A stretch of 64,000 nt of DNA, taken from Jaenimonas drosophilae. Its lineage: Eukaryota; Euglenozoa; Kinetoplastea; Trypanosomatida; Trypanosomatidae. The notes under the pieces are model-generated. The model was given only the letters and a program-made list of their open reading frames with translations, was not told where the DNA came from and did not search any database. The stretch covers positions 62,001-126,000 of the forward strand of contig JASAON010001642.1 in the NCBI GenBank assembly GCA_030849065.1, given 5' to 3'. Positions 45,397-54,800 of the stretch are shown here, piece by piece. Within the stretch, counting starts at the first letter, position 1, and the number at the start of each line of letters is the position of its first letter. The translations under genes and the position numbers were made by a program.

Positions 45397-46083
45397 ATGG
45401 CATCTTGGGAAGCTGTGGCGAAGGAGAGCGAAGACATTCTCCAGAAGCCGGACATCAAGGGCTGCTATGAGTACCTCCTCAAGGCCTACAACGATGGCCA
45501 GACACACCCAGAGATCCTCTGGCGCCTCGCCCGTGCACACTACGAGTTGGCGGAGGAGACGACGGACGCTGGTGTCCGCGATCCTCTCCTGAAGAAGGGT
45601 CTCGAGCTCGCCGAGAAGGCCGTGCAGGAAGCCCCCGACAACTTTGCCACGCACAAGTGGCTTGGCGTCCTCATCTCTGAGCAGAACGTCAGCACCAAGG
45701 AGAAGATTGCCAACGCCTACGTCATTCGTGATCACTTCCTCAAGGCCATCGAGCTCAACCCCCATGATGCGACCTCGCAGCACTGCATGGGAAGCTGGTG
45801 CTGGTCCATCCTCCAGATTGGTTGGATGGAGCGCAAGGCCGCTGCCCTCCTCTTTGGTGAGCCCCCGAGCTCAACCTACGAGGACTGCCTGAAGTACCTG
45901 ATGGCCTCTGACAAGGAGGGAGCCACCATCCACAACGCCTGCCTCATTGGTGATGTTCACCAGCAGCAGAAGCAGCATGCTGAGGCGAAGGAGTGGTACT
46001 CCAAGGCCGCAGCCATGCCCGTGAAGACAGAGCGCGAGCAGCGTAATCATGACGAGGCGGCAAAGAAGCTGAAGAAGTGCTAA
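45397..46083 (+). CDS. RMD-type TPR protein (regulator of microtubule dynamics-like)
   Basis: The 228-residue protein resembles RMDN1/FAM82B: ILWRLARAHYELAEE, GLELAEKAVQEAPDNFATHKWLGVLISE, AIELNPHDATSQHCMGSWCWSI and an alpha-solenoid of TPR-like pairs, ending AAKKLKKC. There is no transmembrane segment or presequence. Animal RMD proteins associate with microtubules, spindle poles and mitochondria; the family is also kept in trypanosomatids. Codon use is strongly C/G-ending, like the dynein gene and unlike the neighbours, which suggests high expression. The start is the ATG after a T-rich tract and two AGs; the frame is open back to 45289, but those residues look like UTR. Product function in this organism is inferred only. 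Confidence 0.87.
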   Translation: MASWEAVAKESEDILQKPDIKGCYEYLLKAYNDGQTHPEILWRLARAHYELAEETTDAGVRDPLLKKGLELAEKAVQEAPDNFATHKWLGVLISEQNVSTKEKIANAYVIRDHFLKAIELNPHDATSQHCMGSWCWSILQIGWMERKAAALLFGEPPSSTYEDCLKYLMASDKEGATIHNACLIGDVHQQQKQHAEAKEWYSKAAAMPVKTEREQRNHDEAAKKLKKC

Positions 46084-46418
46084 AACGACGAGCAGCAGCT
46101 CTCATTTTTCGGCAATTGCTTTGTGGAGGTCCATAGTGGGTTGGTCCTGTCTATATCCTCCTACTCGCTTATTCCCGTACCGTCCACATTTGGAGAAGCT
46201 AGCAGCTCTGTTTCGTATTGTGTTCGTTCATGTTGAGAGCTACCACATGGTGGTGTGCACGCATACAACTGTTTGGTTGATTCTCTCCAGTGTGCGCGTC
46301 TAGTCCACACTTACACTTCTTCCTCTCCCCCTCCCCCTTCTCTACTTTGCATGGCATGCACCTCTCCCAGTATCCCAGTCAACCATACAGGACTAGAGTA
46401 TTGAAGGTGGAGAAAGAA
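46084..46418 (+). promoter_or_regulatory. Spacer with splice acceptor for the nucleotidyltransferase
   Basis: A strong C/T tract (about 46316-46348, CTTCTTCCTCTCCCCCTCCC) is followed by the first AG at 46369-46370. This acceptor lies after the in-frame ATG at 46356, so the mRNA should begin downstream and translation at 46419. The rest of the spacer shows no gene. Confidence 0.6.
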
Positions 46419-48824
46419 ATGGCCGACGTGCTTGACGACAAGGTACAGGTGGCGTGTCCTGTGGAGGCGGACCCCGAAAACCCCACCACCAAGACCAAGA
46501 AGGGGAAGGAGAAGCCGGCCCGGGAGCCCTACTTGTTGTGCGAGCTGTGCAACAACATCCTTACCGACAGCGGACACAAGAAGCAGGAGCACCGTGAGAT
46601 TGACCAGTTGCACGCGCTTGGCGCCGCTTCACTCCTCCCACCCATGGCCACGGCAGCCTTGGATTCCGCCTCGGACGAAATGCTTGGGGGCTTTATTCAC
46701 CACCTGCTCCGTGAGGCAGACCGTGGTGAGGAGGTGTTCAATGTAATTCGAAACGCCACCGAACAGCTTCACAAGCTGCTCCATGAGAGCCTTGCTGAGA
46801 GGCCGAATGTCTTCCTCTTTGGCAGCTGTGTCTCCATGGGCATTTGGGATGGCCTCGGTGATGCTGACTTTGCGCTGGACTCGCCCGGCCTCAAGAATGG
46901 CTCGATCAAGGAAGGGGAACTGCTGGATTTGCTGGCTCGAAAACTTCGGCATGGCGGCTTTCAATTCAACGAGCTGGAGGTGGTGAAGCGTACACGGATT
47001 CCAGTCATCAAGCGGGCACGTGGAACCAAGCGGGCCTACGAGCTTCTTCGTGTACGCGACCCCTATATTCTGCGCTACTGTTTTCCATCGTCGGGGGTGA
47101 GGGCGATTTTTCTCAGCAAACTCAAATATCTGGAAAAGAAGTATGAAGGAAAGTGTGTTGTGTCAAAGGAGAGCGATGAGGTGCTCATGTACTGCACCAA
47201 TGGTGCCAAGGCCCTTCGCCTCTTCAGTCGTTTGGAGGAGAAGGGGATGGTGAAGGAGTGGAAGATGAATGGTCGCCTTCCCGAGATTTTCTCAGTTGAT
47301 TTTGATCTCTCTTGCCGTCTCCATGGTGTTCGCAACAGCTGGTTTCTCCGACAGTACATGAAGCAGGATTCCATTTTCCGTGTGGGCAACTTGTTCATCA
47401 AGCGATGGAGCAAGGTGAGCGGAGTGAACAACCCACGACGTGGTTATCTCACTTCCTATGCCATGACGGTGTTGTGGGTGTACTACCTTCTCGTAAAGAA
47501 GGAAGCCACCTTTGTCAATCCAGAAAGCATCACCGTTGACCATGAGACTCAGCACGACGTGAACTATCTCCCACTGTGGAAGTCGGAGGAGGCTTCAGCT
47601 TCCGTGTGGTCCCGTCTTGGCCAACTTGTTCGAGGATTCTTCAATTTCTACGATAACTTTGCGTGGGATCAGGAGGTGGTATGCCTGCGGTACGATGTGG
47701 CCAAGACGGGTGCGAGGACGCGTGAAGAGCATGGCTGGACGCGAGAAGCGGAGGTGGACACCGTCGTGCTCAGGGACAGGGTGCTCTACCGCCTGTGTAT
47801 CGATGATGTGTACGAGGATGGCCTCAACCTTGGACGTCACCAAGATGATGATAAGGCTGCATATGTTCGACTGCAATTTCACCGGGCTTCCCTCCTGTGC
47901 AATGCCTCCTCCCCAGACACGCTCCCGCTCCTGCTGGAGAACACTCCTCAACATGCATCGTCCACGGTAAACGTGGAGCTGTACCGATATCTTGCGGAGC
48001 GCTCGGGACATGCAACGGTTGGCGAAATCCGAGCGCACTTTGCCGCCTCTCCCAATGCGCCATTTCTGAGCGTATATGAAGTTTCAAATCGTCTCAGTGA
48101 TATGTGGTACGACGTGGCGATGCTCGCGAACGATGCCAGCGAGAATCGCTACTTCGGACGCTGGGTCGATCCCAACAAGCCCAAGCCCGTATGGCCAGCA
48201 ATGGATAGCTGGGCAGCCGTGTGCGTGGATGCGTACTGGGCACACGAAATCGCCACCCACGATAAACGAGTCGTACGCCTTGTGGCCAATCGTACCGAGG
48301 AGGATCCTCTGGGCGATGAGGATCCGAATGCTTCCGAGCTGGAAAGCCAGTTGGCGCTCGCAACGAAGGAATGCCGCTCCATCGCCCAGCAGCTGGCACG
48401 AGAAGACGTGCGCCATGTGGGGGTGCCCATCACAGAGAGTACTTCTGACCTGGCCAAGAACTACTTCTTTTGTGTGGACGACTGTCGTGCCTTTGATACA
48501 TACCGCGAGCAGATGGTGTTTGTGGCCCACCTTCGGACTGTGGCCCTCGTGCTAGAGAAGGGCCATCCGATGGATCATACCACCTTGGGCTCGGATGAGG
48601 ATCTCATTCACTCTGAAGGGTTGGCCCTTCTCTCGTGGCAGTACAAGTCAAATATCGCTGCCTCCATATTGAGTTGCGAGTTCTACGTGAAGAAGGGTAC
48701 GCGACATGGCGAGCCAACCTACACTGCAACAGATTTGCTTCTACACCATCTCGGGGACCGTGGAGATGAGGAGACTATACAGCGGAGGAGCTGCTTTAAG
48801 AAGCATTTCATCAGTAGTCAATAA
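46419..48824 (+). CDS. TUTase-like terminal nucleotidyltransferase (DNA polymerase beta superfamily)
   Basis: The 801-residue product starts MADVLDDKVQVAC. A C2H2-type finger lies at C41-X2-C44-X8-H53-X4-H58. The catalytic palm is FGSCVSMGIWDGLGDADFAL with G135-S136, D148 and D150. The third carboxylate is in EIFSVDFDLSC (D294 or D296), after an insertion of about 140 residues, larger than in canonical poly(A) polymerases and like the mid-domain of trypanosome RETs/TUTs. Next come WFLRQYM and the PAP/25A-associated region (GVNNPRRGYLTSYAMTVLWVYYLLV), then FFNFYDNFAWDQEVVCLRYD. It should add U or A to RNA 3' ends. No presequence is evident, which favours a cytosolic TUT3-like enzyme over mitochondrial RET1, but assignment to TUT3, RET1 or a poly(A) polymerase is open. 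Confidence 0.85.
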   Translation: MADVLDDKVQVACPVEADPENPTTKTKKGKEKPAREPYLLCELCNNILTDSGHKKQEHREIDQLHALGAASLLPPMATAALDSASDEMLGGFIHHLLREADRGEEVFNVIRNATEQLHKLLHESLAERPNVFLFGSCVSMGIWDGLGDADFALDSPGLKNGSIKEGELLDLLARKLRHGGFQFNELEVVKRTRIPVIKRARGTKRAYELLRVRDPYILRYCFPSSGVRAIFLSKLKYLEKKYEGKCVVSKESDEVLMYCTNGAKALRLFSRLEEKGMVKEWKMNGRLPEIFSVDFDLSCRLHGVRNSWFLRQYMKQDSIFRVGNLFIKRWSKVSGVNNPRRGYLTSYAMTVLWVYYLLVKKEATFVNPESITVDHETQHDVNYLPLWKSEEASASVWSRLGQLVRGFFNFYDNFAWDQEVVCLRYDVAKTGARTREEHGWTREAEVDTVVLRDRVLYRLCIDDVYEDGLNLGRHQDDDKAAYVRLQFHRASLLCNASSPDTLPLLLENTPQHASSTVNVELYRYLAERSGHATVGEIRAHFAASPNAPFLSVYEVSNRLSDMWYDVAMLANDASENRYFGRWVDPNKPKPVWPAMDSWAAVCVDAYWAHEIATHDKRVVRLVANRTEEDPLGDEDPNASELESQLALATKECRSIAQQLAREDVRHVGVPITESTSDLAKNYFFCVDDCRAFDTYREQMVFVAHLRTVALVLEKGHPMDHTTLGSDEDLIHSEGLALLSWQYKSNIAASILSCEFYVKKGTRHGEPTYTATDLLLHHLGDRGDEETIQRRSCFKKHFISSQ

Positions 48825-49301
48825 GCGAACAACCAACGACAAAGCTTAGCCCCTCAACAACCTGCAGAGAGAGATCCTGCAATACGTGTTCTCTTGGTAA
48901 AAAACACATGTACTGGTCTGTGTTCGCTTCATAGCAGTGGTATTCAAGAGGTCTCAATGCCCAGATCCCCCTTATTATGTGTGTTCATTATCAGTATGGC
49001 CGGCTTATCAAGGTGCACGTTCAATTTGACCATGGGTAATTGGAATTGGTGTTCAGTAATTCTTGGATTTCCTGTATATTTGTATCGTAATAAGTGGCTG
49101 TTGAGATGGTATTGAATAGTTTGGTAGTATTGATTGTTGTGCAGCTTCTGGACATCTGCGCATGTCCTTGTGGTTTTTTCGTCAACAACCCGCTTCTATA
49201 CCAATGCCACTGGTACTCAACCTTCACTCCTGATTTTTTTGTCAATATCATCGCACTATTCAGTTGTTTGATTATAGCACTCAACCTTGTCAGCCAACAG
49301 G

Positions 49302-49337
<36 letters not shown>

Positions 49338-49382
49338 ATCAATTTGCATACCTTTATTTTATTGATTTTCAAGGCACCAGCA
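48825..49382 (+). other. Spacer with (AC)15 repeat before the peptidase
   Basis: No gene supported. A (AC)15 run lies at 49305-49334. A T-rich tract (about 49351-49370) ends in CAAG, with AG at 49372-49373, likely the splice acceptor about 10 bases before the peptidase ATG. Confidence 0.5.
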
Positions 49383-50864
49383 ATGTACCACTTCACCTGT
49401 GTGCTCCTGCTTGCATGCCTGCTGTGCCTTTCTCTTCCCTCGGCCATGGGGTTTGAGGCGGTGGACACGACGAGTGGCTCCACCACCGCCAAGCAGCTCT
49501 TTGCCCGATTCAAGGGGCTCCACGGGAAGGTGTATGCCAGTGCAGAAGAGGAAGCCAAGCGGTTCGAAATCTTTGTGGAGAACACATTTTTGGCTGCCAA
49601 GCTCGCAGCCAACAACCCACACGCCCGTCTCTCCGCCATGACCCCCATGGGAGACCTTACCTCTGCGGAGTTTCTACAGCGCTTCGCACCCGGATCCACG
49701 TCGTTTGCCACCGCGGCGAAGAATGTCGGTGCACGCGTTGGTGTGGATGCCAAGATGAAGAAGGATAGCCCTGCGCAGTGGGACTGGCGTGAGCACAACG
49801 CCGTGACACCCGTGAAGCAGCAGGGCCAGTGTGGCTCCTGCTGGGCCTTCTCGACGATGGGAAACATTGAGGGTCAGTGGGCCCTTGGTGGTCATTCCCT
49901 CACCTCTCTGTCGGAGCAGATGCTCGTATCCTGTGATGATGTCGATGAGGCATGCAACGGTGGGCTCATGGATGTGGCGATGGATTGGATTGTGGTCAAC
50001 CACTCCGGTGAGGTTTATACGGAGGAGAGTGTTCCCTACACCTCTGGCGATGGGACGGTGGATTCCTGCCCGGTGAATGGAGATGTCGGTGCGGTCATCT
50101 CTGGCTCGGTGACGTTGGAGCAGGATGAGGAGGTCTTGGCGGCGTGGATGCAAAAGAACGGCCCCGTCGCCGTTGCCGTGGATGCCACAGTGTGGCAGTT
50201 CTACATGGGAGGTGTGCTCTCCTTCTGTTTTGGCACTGGCCTCAATCACGGCGTCCTTCTCGTCGGATACAATGACGAAGGCGTCGACGGAAAGCCTTTC
50301 TGGATCATCAAGAACTCGTGGGGACCAGAGTGGGGTGAGCAGGGCTACATTCGCATCACCAAGGGCCAGCAGACCTGCTCCATTGGTGAGTACTCCGTCT
50401 CGGCGACCATCTCCAACAAGCCTACTTCTTCACATGCCCCGCACCCCACCACGACCAAGAGCCCAACCACCACGAAGCCTCCGCACCCAACTACGACCAG
50501 GCGCCCACACCCAACTACGACTGATGCCCCATCCTCCATCATGACTCAAAAGACCTGCTTTGACAGCAAGTGCTCCTTCATGTGCCGTGAGCAAAAGTTC
50601 CCCACGGAAACGTGTGTGTCGGTGAGCAACGGTGGCTCGGCCATCCTCCACTGCAAAGATGACGTCGTTGTGGAGGAGGTCTTTACCTCCACGGACTGCT
50701 CGGGCAAGGCGCAGCCCGCCTCACTCCCCCTGAACACCTGCCTCGGCAGCTATCTCAGCTACTTCCAGAACTCCTGCACCTATTCAGCGAACGACGAGCC
50801 GCTGGACACGGTCCTCGAACACACGGAGAAGTACACCCTCGGAGACGTACGAAGGATGCATTAA
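49383..50864 (+). CDS. Cathepsin L-like cysteine peptidase with C-terminal extension (cruzipain/CPB family)
   Basis: The 493-residue preproenzyme (family C1A) has a signal peptide (MYHFTCVLLLACLLCLSLPS), a propeptide of about 105 residues, and a mature domain starting near S129 (SPAQWDWREHN), where Cys153 in QGQCGSCWAFS falls at papain position 25. His289 (LNHGVLLVGY) and Asn311 (KNSWGPEWG) complete the triad. A Glu in CSIGEYS may occupy the S2-pocket position that sets basic-residue acceptance in cruzipain. After the catalytic domain comes a Pro/Thr hinge (APHPTTTKSPTTTKPPHP), then a Cys-rich C-terminal domain of about 105 residues. Lysosomal degradation and nutrition are the usual roles. 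It is a single copy here, unlike the tandem arrays in other trypanosomatids. Confidence 0.94.
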   Translation: MYHFTCVLLLACLLCLSLPSAMGFEAVDTTSGSTTAKQLFARFKGLHGKVYASAEEEAKRFEIFVENTFLAAKLAANNPHARLSAMTPMGDLTSAEFLQRFAPGSTSFATAAKNVGARVGVDAKMKKDSPAQWDWREHNAVTPVKQQGQCGSCWAFSTMGNIEGQWALGGHSLTSLSEQMLVSCDDVDEACNGGLMDVAMDWIVVNHSGEVYTEESVPYTSGDGTVDSCPVNGDVGAVISGSVTLEQDEEVLAAWMQKNGPVAVAVDATVWQFYMGGVLSFCFGTGLNHGVLLVGYNDEGVDGKPFWIIKNSWGPEWGEQGYIRITKGQQTCSIGEYSVSATISNKPTSSHAPHPTTTKSPTTTKPPHPTTTRRPHPTTTDAPSSIMTQKTCFDSKCSFMCREQKFPTETCVSVSNGGSAILHCKDDVVVEEVFTSTDCSGKAQPASLPLNTCLGSYLSYFQNSCTYSANDEPLDTVLEHTEKYTLGDVRRMH

Positions 50865-51891
50865 AAAAAAATACAACGATGCGTGCACAGAAAACCTGGG
50901 TTCCTGCCCGTGTTCTTCAGATTATTGTTTCCGCCTTATCCGCCATCAACCAAAGTGCTCCCCTCCCACGCTCCATCAACCTCCCCCCTCCTCCTCCAAC
51001 AAACTGGTGTGTACAGGTTGAGGTGCTGAGCTATTACGGAAGCCGCTTGAACCAACCTTGATATCTGCTCACTTTGCTGTATCGGCCAATACACAAGGGG
51101 AAGGCTGCGCACATACCGCGTGGAGCTGTCAGTGTAGATACAGCGATGCTGCGTCTTCGTCGTGTACAACGCGTCTCACCACCCGTATTGGATGTCAATG
51201 CTTATGCCATCATGCATCTTTTGAGGATGAAAATACCCTCGCCCTCTTCCCAAGCACTTGAAAAAAAAAAGAGAGAGAGCAACCATGAACACCTACATTA
51301 TGTTGACGGGGGGTGGAAGCCTGAGGAACACAACTGGTGTGGTGCGCAGGGGCCCTCGCACCGATCGAAGTGGCACTGCCGTGCCAATTCTTTTTGTTTT
51401 GCTCATTGCTTTTTGCTCTTTGTTGACGCACCGATCAAAGTGACACTGCCGTGCCAATTCTATTTGTTCTGTTCATTGCTTTTTGCTCTTTGTTGACATT
51501 CACTGTCGTCGTTGTGCCTCGGAAAAACTGGCCAGACGGGAATCTCTGCAGCACTGAGGATGCACCTACAACCCACGTTGTGCTGGCATGCAACAGATGA
51601 TGTTACGTACTCACTATTTCTTTCTTTCTCTTTCTCAACTACACCATTTGTATTTGATGTAGTACTTGCGCCACACGTAGCTGTTGTGTAAGTCTTTTAT
51701 TTTTGGAATAAAGTGAAGTGTACATAGTCAGCCCAGTTTCTCGGCACAACCACCCAAACCTGAGACCCAACTTGTTTCTTTGTTTTAGATCAGTAGCCAT
51801 TTGCGCGCAGCTCGTTCCAGTACCACACGCACCATCATCATACTCCACCTCCACGACCAACCTAAGCTGTCAATAGAAGCATAAGAAAACG
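50865..51891 (+). other. 1.0 kb spacer with tandem duplication before the dynein gene
   Basis: No gene supported. The stretch holds an A8 run (50865-50872), a C-rich patch (50983-50998), the 70-bp tandem duplication at 51358-51497 and T/C tracts. A tract at 51774-51786 followed by AG at 51787-51788 is the nearest splice acceptor to the dynein start, giving a 5' UTR of about 100 bases. Confidence 0.5.
51358..51497 (+). repeat. 70-bp direct tandem duplication
   Basis: Two adjacent 70-base units, 51358-51427 and 51428-51497, both start GCACCGATC and end GCTCTTTGTTGAC; they differ at five positions (65 of 70 identical). Unit 1 contains TGGCAC-TGCC-GTGCCA, a 6-bp hairpin; in unit 2 a G-to-A change breaks one pair. 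It lies in the spacer between the peptidase and dynein genes. Confidence 0.9.
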
Positions 51892-54800
51892 ATGGAAGGT
51901 GATTCCCCCAACGTGCCGGACTTCAACGCCCCACCGCGCTCTGATCTCCGTCATCAGTACATCTTCTCCCGCGTGAGGGACTTCCTCTCCTGTGGAGATG
52001 CCACAAAGAGTGATGAAATTGGGCGTGAGATTGAGCTCAACTTCAATGATACGACTGCCAACTTCATGATGGTGCATGAGATGCTGGAGGGTACCGGAGC
52101 AAACACCCTCCTCTTCACCTTCCAGTCCCCAGAGGGCGAGGAAGATGGCGCCAAGAGTGTGTTGGAAGTCTTGAACCCCGAGAAGGGGAAGATCTCCCAC
52201 GTCCGTCAGCGGAGTGTTTACCTCCTGCGGCCTAGCAACGGCCAGGCCATCGCCTCGCGGGACACGACACAGGTGGTGCAGGACGTCACCATGGGCGTCC
52301 TTCAAGCGGATGTCATCAGCAGCTTCGAACACCTCCTCACTGAGGTGTACACCCCAGCCCTCAACCGTCTCCAGAACTGGGGCAAGAACACCCACGAAGA
52401 CCGCAATCGCTTCATTGTGCAAATTATGCACTACGCCGATCGCGTCAGTGAGCTGCAGCAGCTTCAGGACGACACCGTGCGTCTTGTGCCCATCTCTGAA
52501 GGAACGTGGAAGCAGCTTCAGAGCGGAAGCGTGAACAAGCGGGGTGGCATCAATGATCAGCAAGTGGTGCAGGCATTGAGCCAGTCCGTGGAAAAGTGGA
52601 TCAGTGGGGTCAACACCGTTGTCTCTCACGGCCCCAACTACGAGGCTGAGCTTCAGAATGAGCTCGCTGGCCCCAAGACGGAGATTGAGCTGTGGAAGAA
52701 CCGTCTGGCGAAGCTTCGCTTGATGGAGGAGCAGCTCGACGCGGTGCTGGCACCTCGTGCCGTGCAGTACCTGCGTGAGGCGAAGAGCCCCCTCATTGCC
52801 CGATGGACGGAGATGGATGCCGGGCTGACGGAGGCGCTCGCAGAGGCCCATGAAAACGTGAAGTACCTCGAATCCCTCGACAAGTACTTTGACGTGCTGT
52901 ATGGCTCCAACCTGCAGCAAATCATGAGCGTCCTGCCCTCCCTCATCGCCAACGTCCGCATGATGTACAGCATCGCACGCTACTACCCCACGCGCGACCG
53001 CATGACGGCACTCTTCTTCAAGATCACCAACTCCCTCGTGATTGCCTGCAAGAAGTGCATCAACCCCACCGGCACCCGTGCCCGTATCTGGGATATGGCT
53101 CAGAACCCCACCTCCCTGCAGGACCTCCTCGCCCGTCTTCAGTCGTGCGCCGACCTCAACGCCGTCTACGTCAACGAGTACCGCAAGTCGCAGGATATCC
53201 TCAGCAAGAAGGGAGGAAAGCTATTTGACTTTGATGAGCTCAAGTTCCTCGGTCACTTCAACCTCTTCACGAAGCGCGTGGATAAGCTCATTGTGGTGTT
53301 CCGCAAGGTGGAGCAGTTCAGCCTTCTCCGCGACTACAACATTGAGTCGATGGAGGGTTTGATTCCTCGCTTTGAGGAGTATCTCGGCCACCTCCGCGGC
53401 AAGACGACCGATATCCTTGACATCCATGACAACAACAAGTTTGATGTGGAGTTCAAGATTTTTGAAACACGTCTGTCGGAGCTGGAGACGTCGATGCAGG
53501 TGGCCATCAACAGCAGCTTTGAGAACATCACCTCCACCGAGAATGCCCTCATGTTGCTCAAGAAGTACCAGAAGATCCTCCAAACTGAGTCCTTTGCTGC
53601 GGATCTCGACTCCAAGTACCTCGTCATCTTCTACAGCTATGGCCTTGAGCTGGAGAAGGATCAGAAGACCTATGAGCGCTACAAGACGGACCCCCCAATG
53701 GCCCGCAACATGACACCCGTCGCTGGCGCCATCAGCTGGTCGAGGCAGCTCCTCCGCCACATCAAGGACCCCATGGATAAGTTCAAGAACAACCGCACCA
53801 TCATGGCCAACACCAAGGACAGCAAGAAGGTCATCCGCACCTACAACAAGGTGTCGGTGGCACTGCTGGAGTTTGAGGCCATCTGGGTGGATGCCTGGAA
53901 GCGCTCCATTGAGTCCAGCAAGGCTGGCCTCAACGCCACCCTGCTCGTTCGTCATGAGGGGCGCCTCTACGTCAACTTTGATGTTGAGATTCTCCAGCTC
54001 ATCAAGGAAACGCGTGCGCTGCTGCTTCTCGGCGATATCGAGGTCCCACCAGCGGCGAAGATCATCCTGATGCAGGAGCAGCGTCTCAAGACCTTCTACA
54101 ATGAGCTCCAGCACCTCGTGAAGGAATACGAGCGTGTGGTTGGTCGTGCGGGAGACAAGGGAAGCAAGATTATTGGCATCACCCGTCCGCTTCTTCAGCC
54201 CATGATTGATGAGCTGGACACCGTCTTCCGTCCTGGTGAGAACACCCTCACCTGGTCCTCCATGAACGTGGATGCCTTCATGGAGCGCGTGCGCAATGCC
54301 ATCGCCAACCTCGACAGCGTCGTGACGAAGGTCAACGACATCGTCACCAACCGTATCCAGAAGAACCTCAAGGCGGTGTCCAGCACCTTGCTGATTCACT
54401 TGTTTGATGACCACTTCTCCCTCGACCAGTTCGTTCAGGTTCAGGAGAAGCACATTCACCAGCAGTGTGAGGTGATGGACATCAAGAACCGCGAGATTGA
54501 GAGCGCCGTGGATGATGTTGTCTATACCATTCTCCAGAATGCCTCCGGCCACGGTGGTGTTCCGGAGCTGAGCTCCGTCGAGCCTGAGGTGTTGGAGAAG
54601 ATTGTGGTGCTGAAGAGCCACTTTAATCGCCTCATGTTCAAGGCCATCCTCACCTGCACGACCCGGTCGTTGAATCTCCTCAAGAAGCGCGTGGGCACCC
54701 GCAACCGCGTGGCCTTCCTCTTCTCTGAGAAGCCCTTCTTTGATGTGGAGCTCCAGCTCATCAACGCCGAGCCCTACATGTTCCTCAGCCCATCGCTGGA

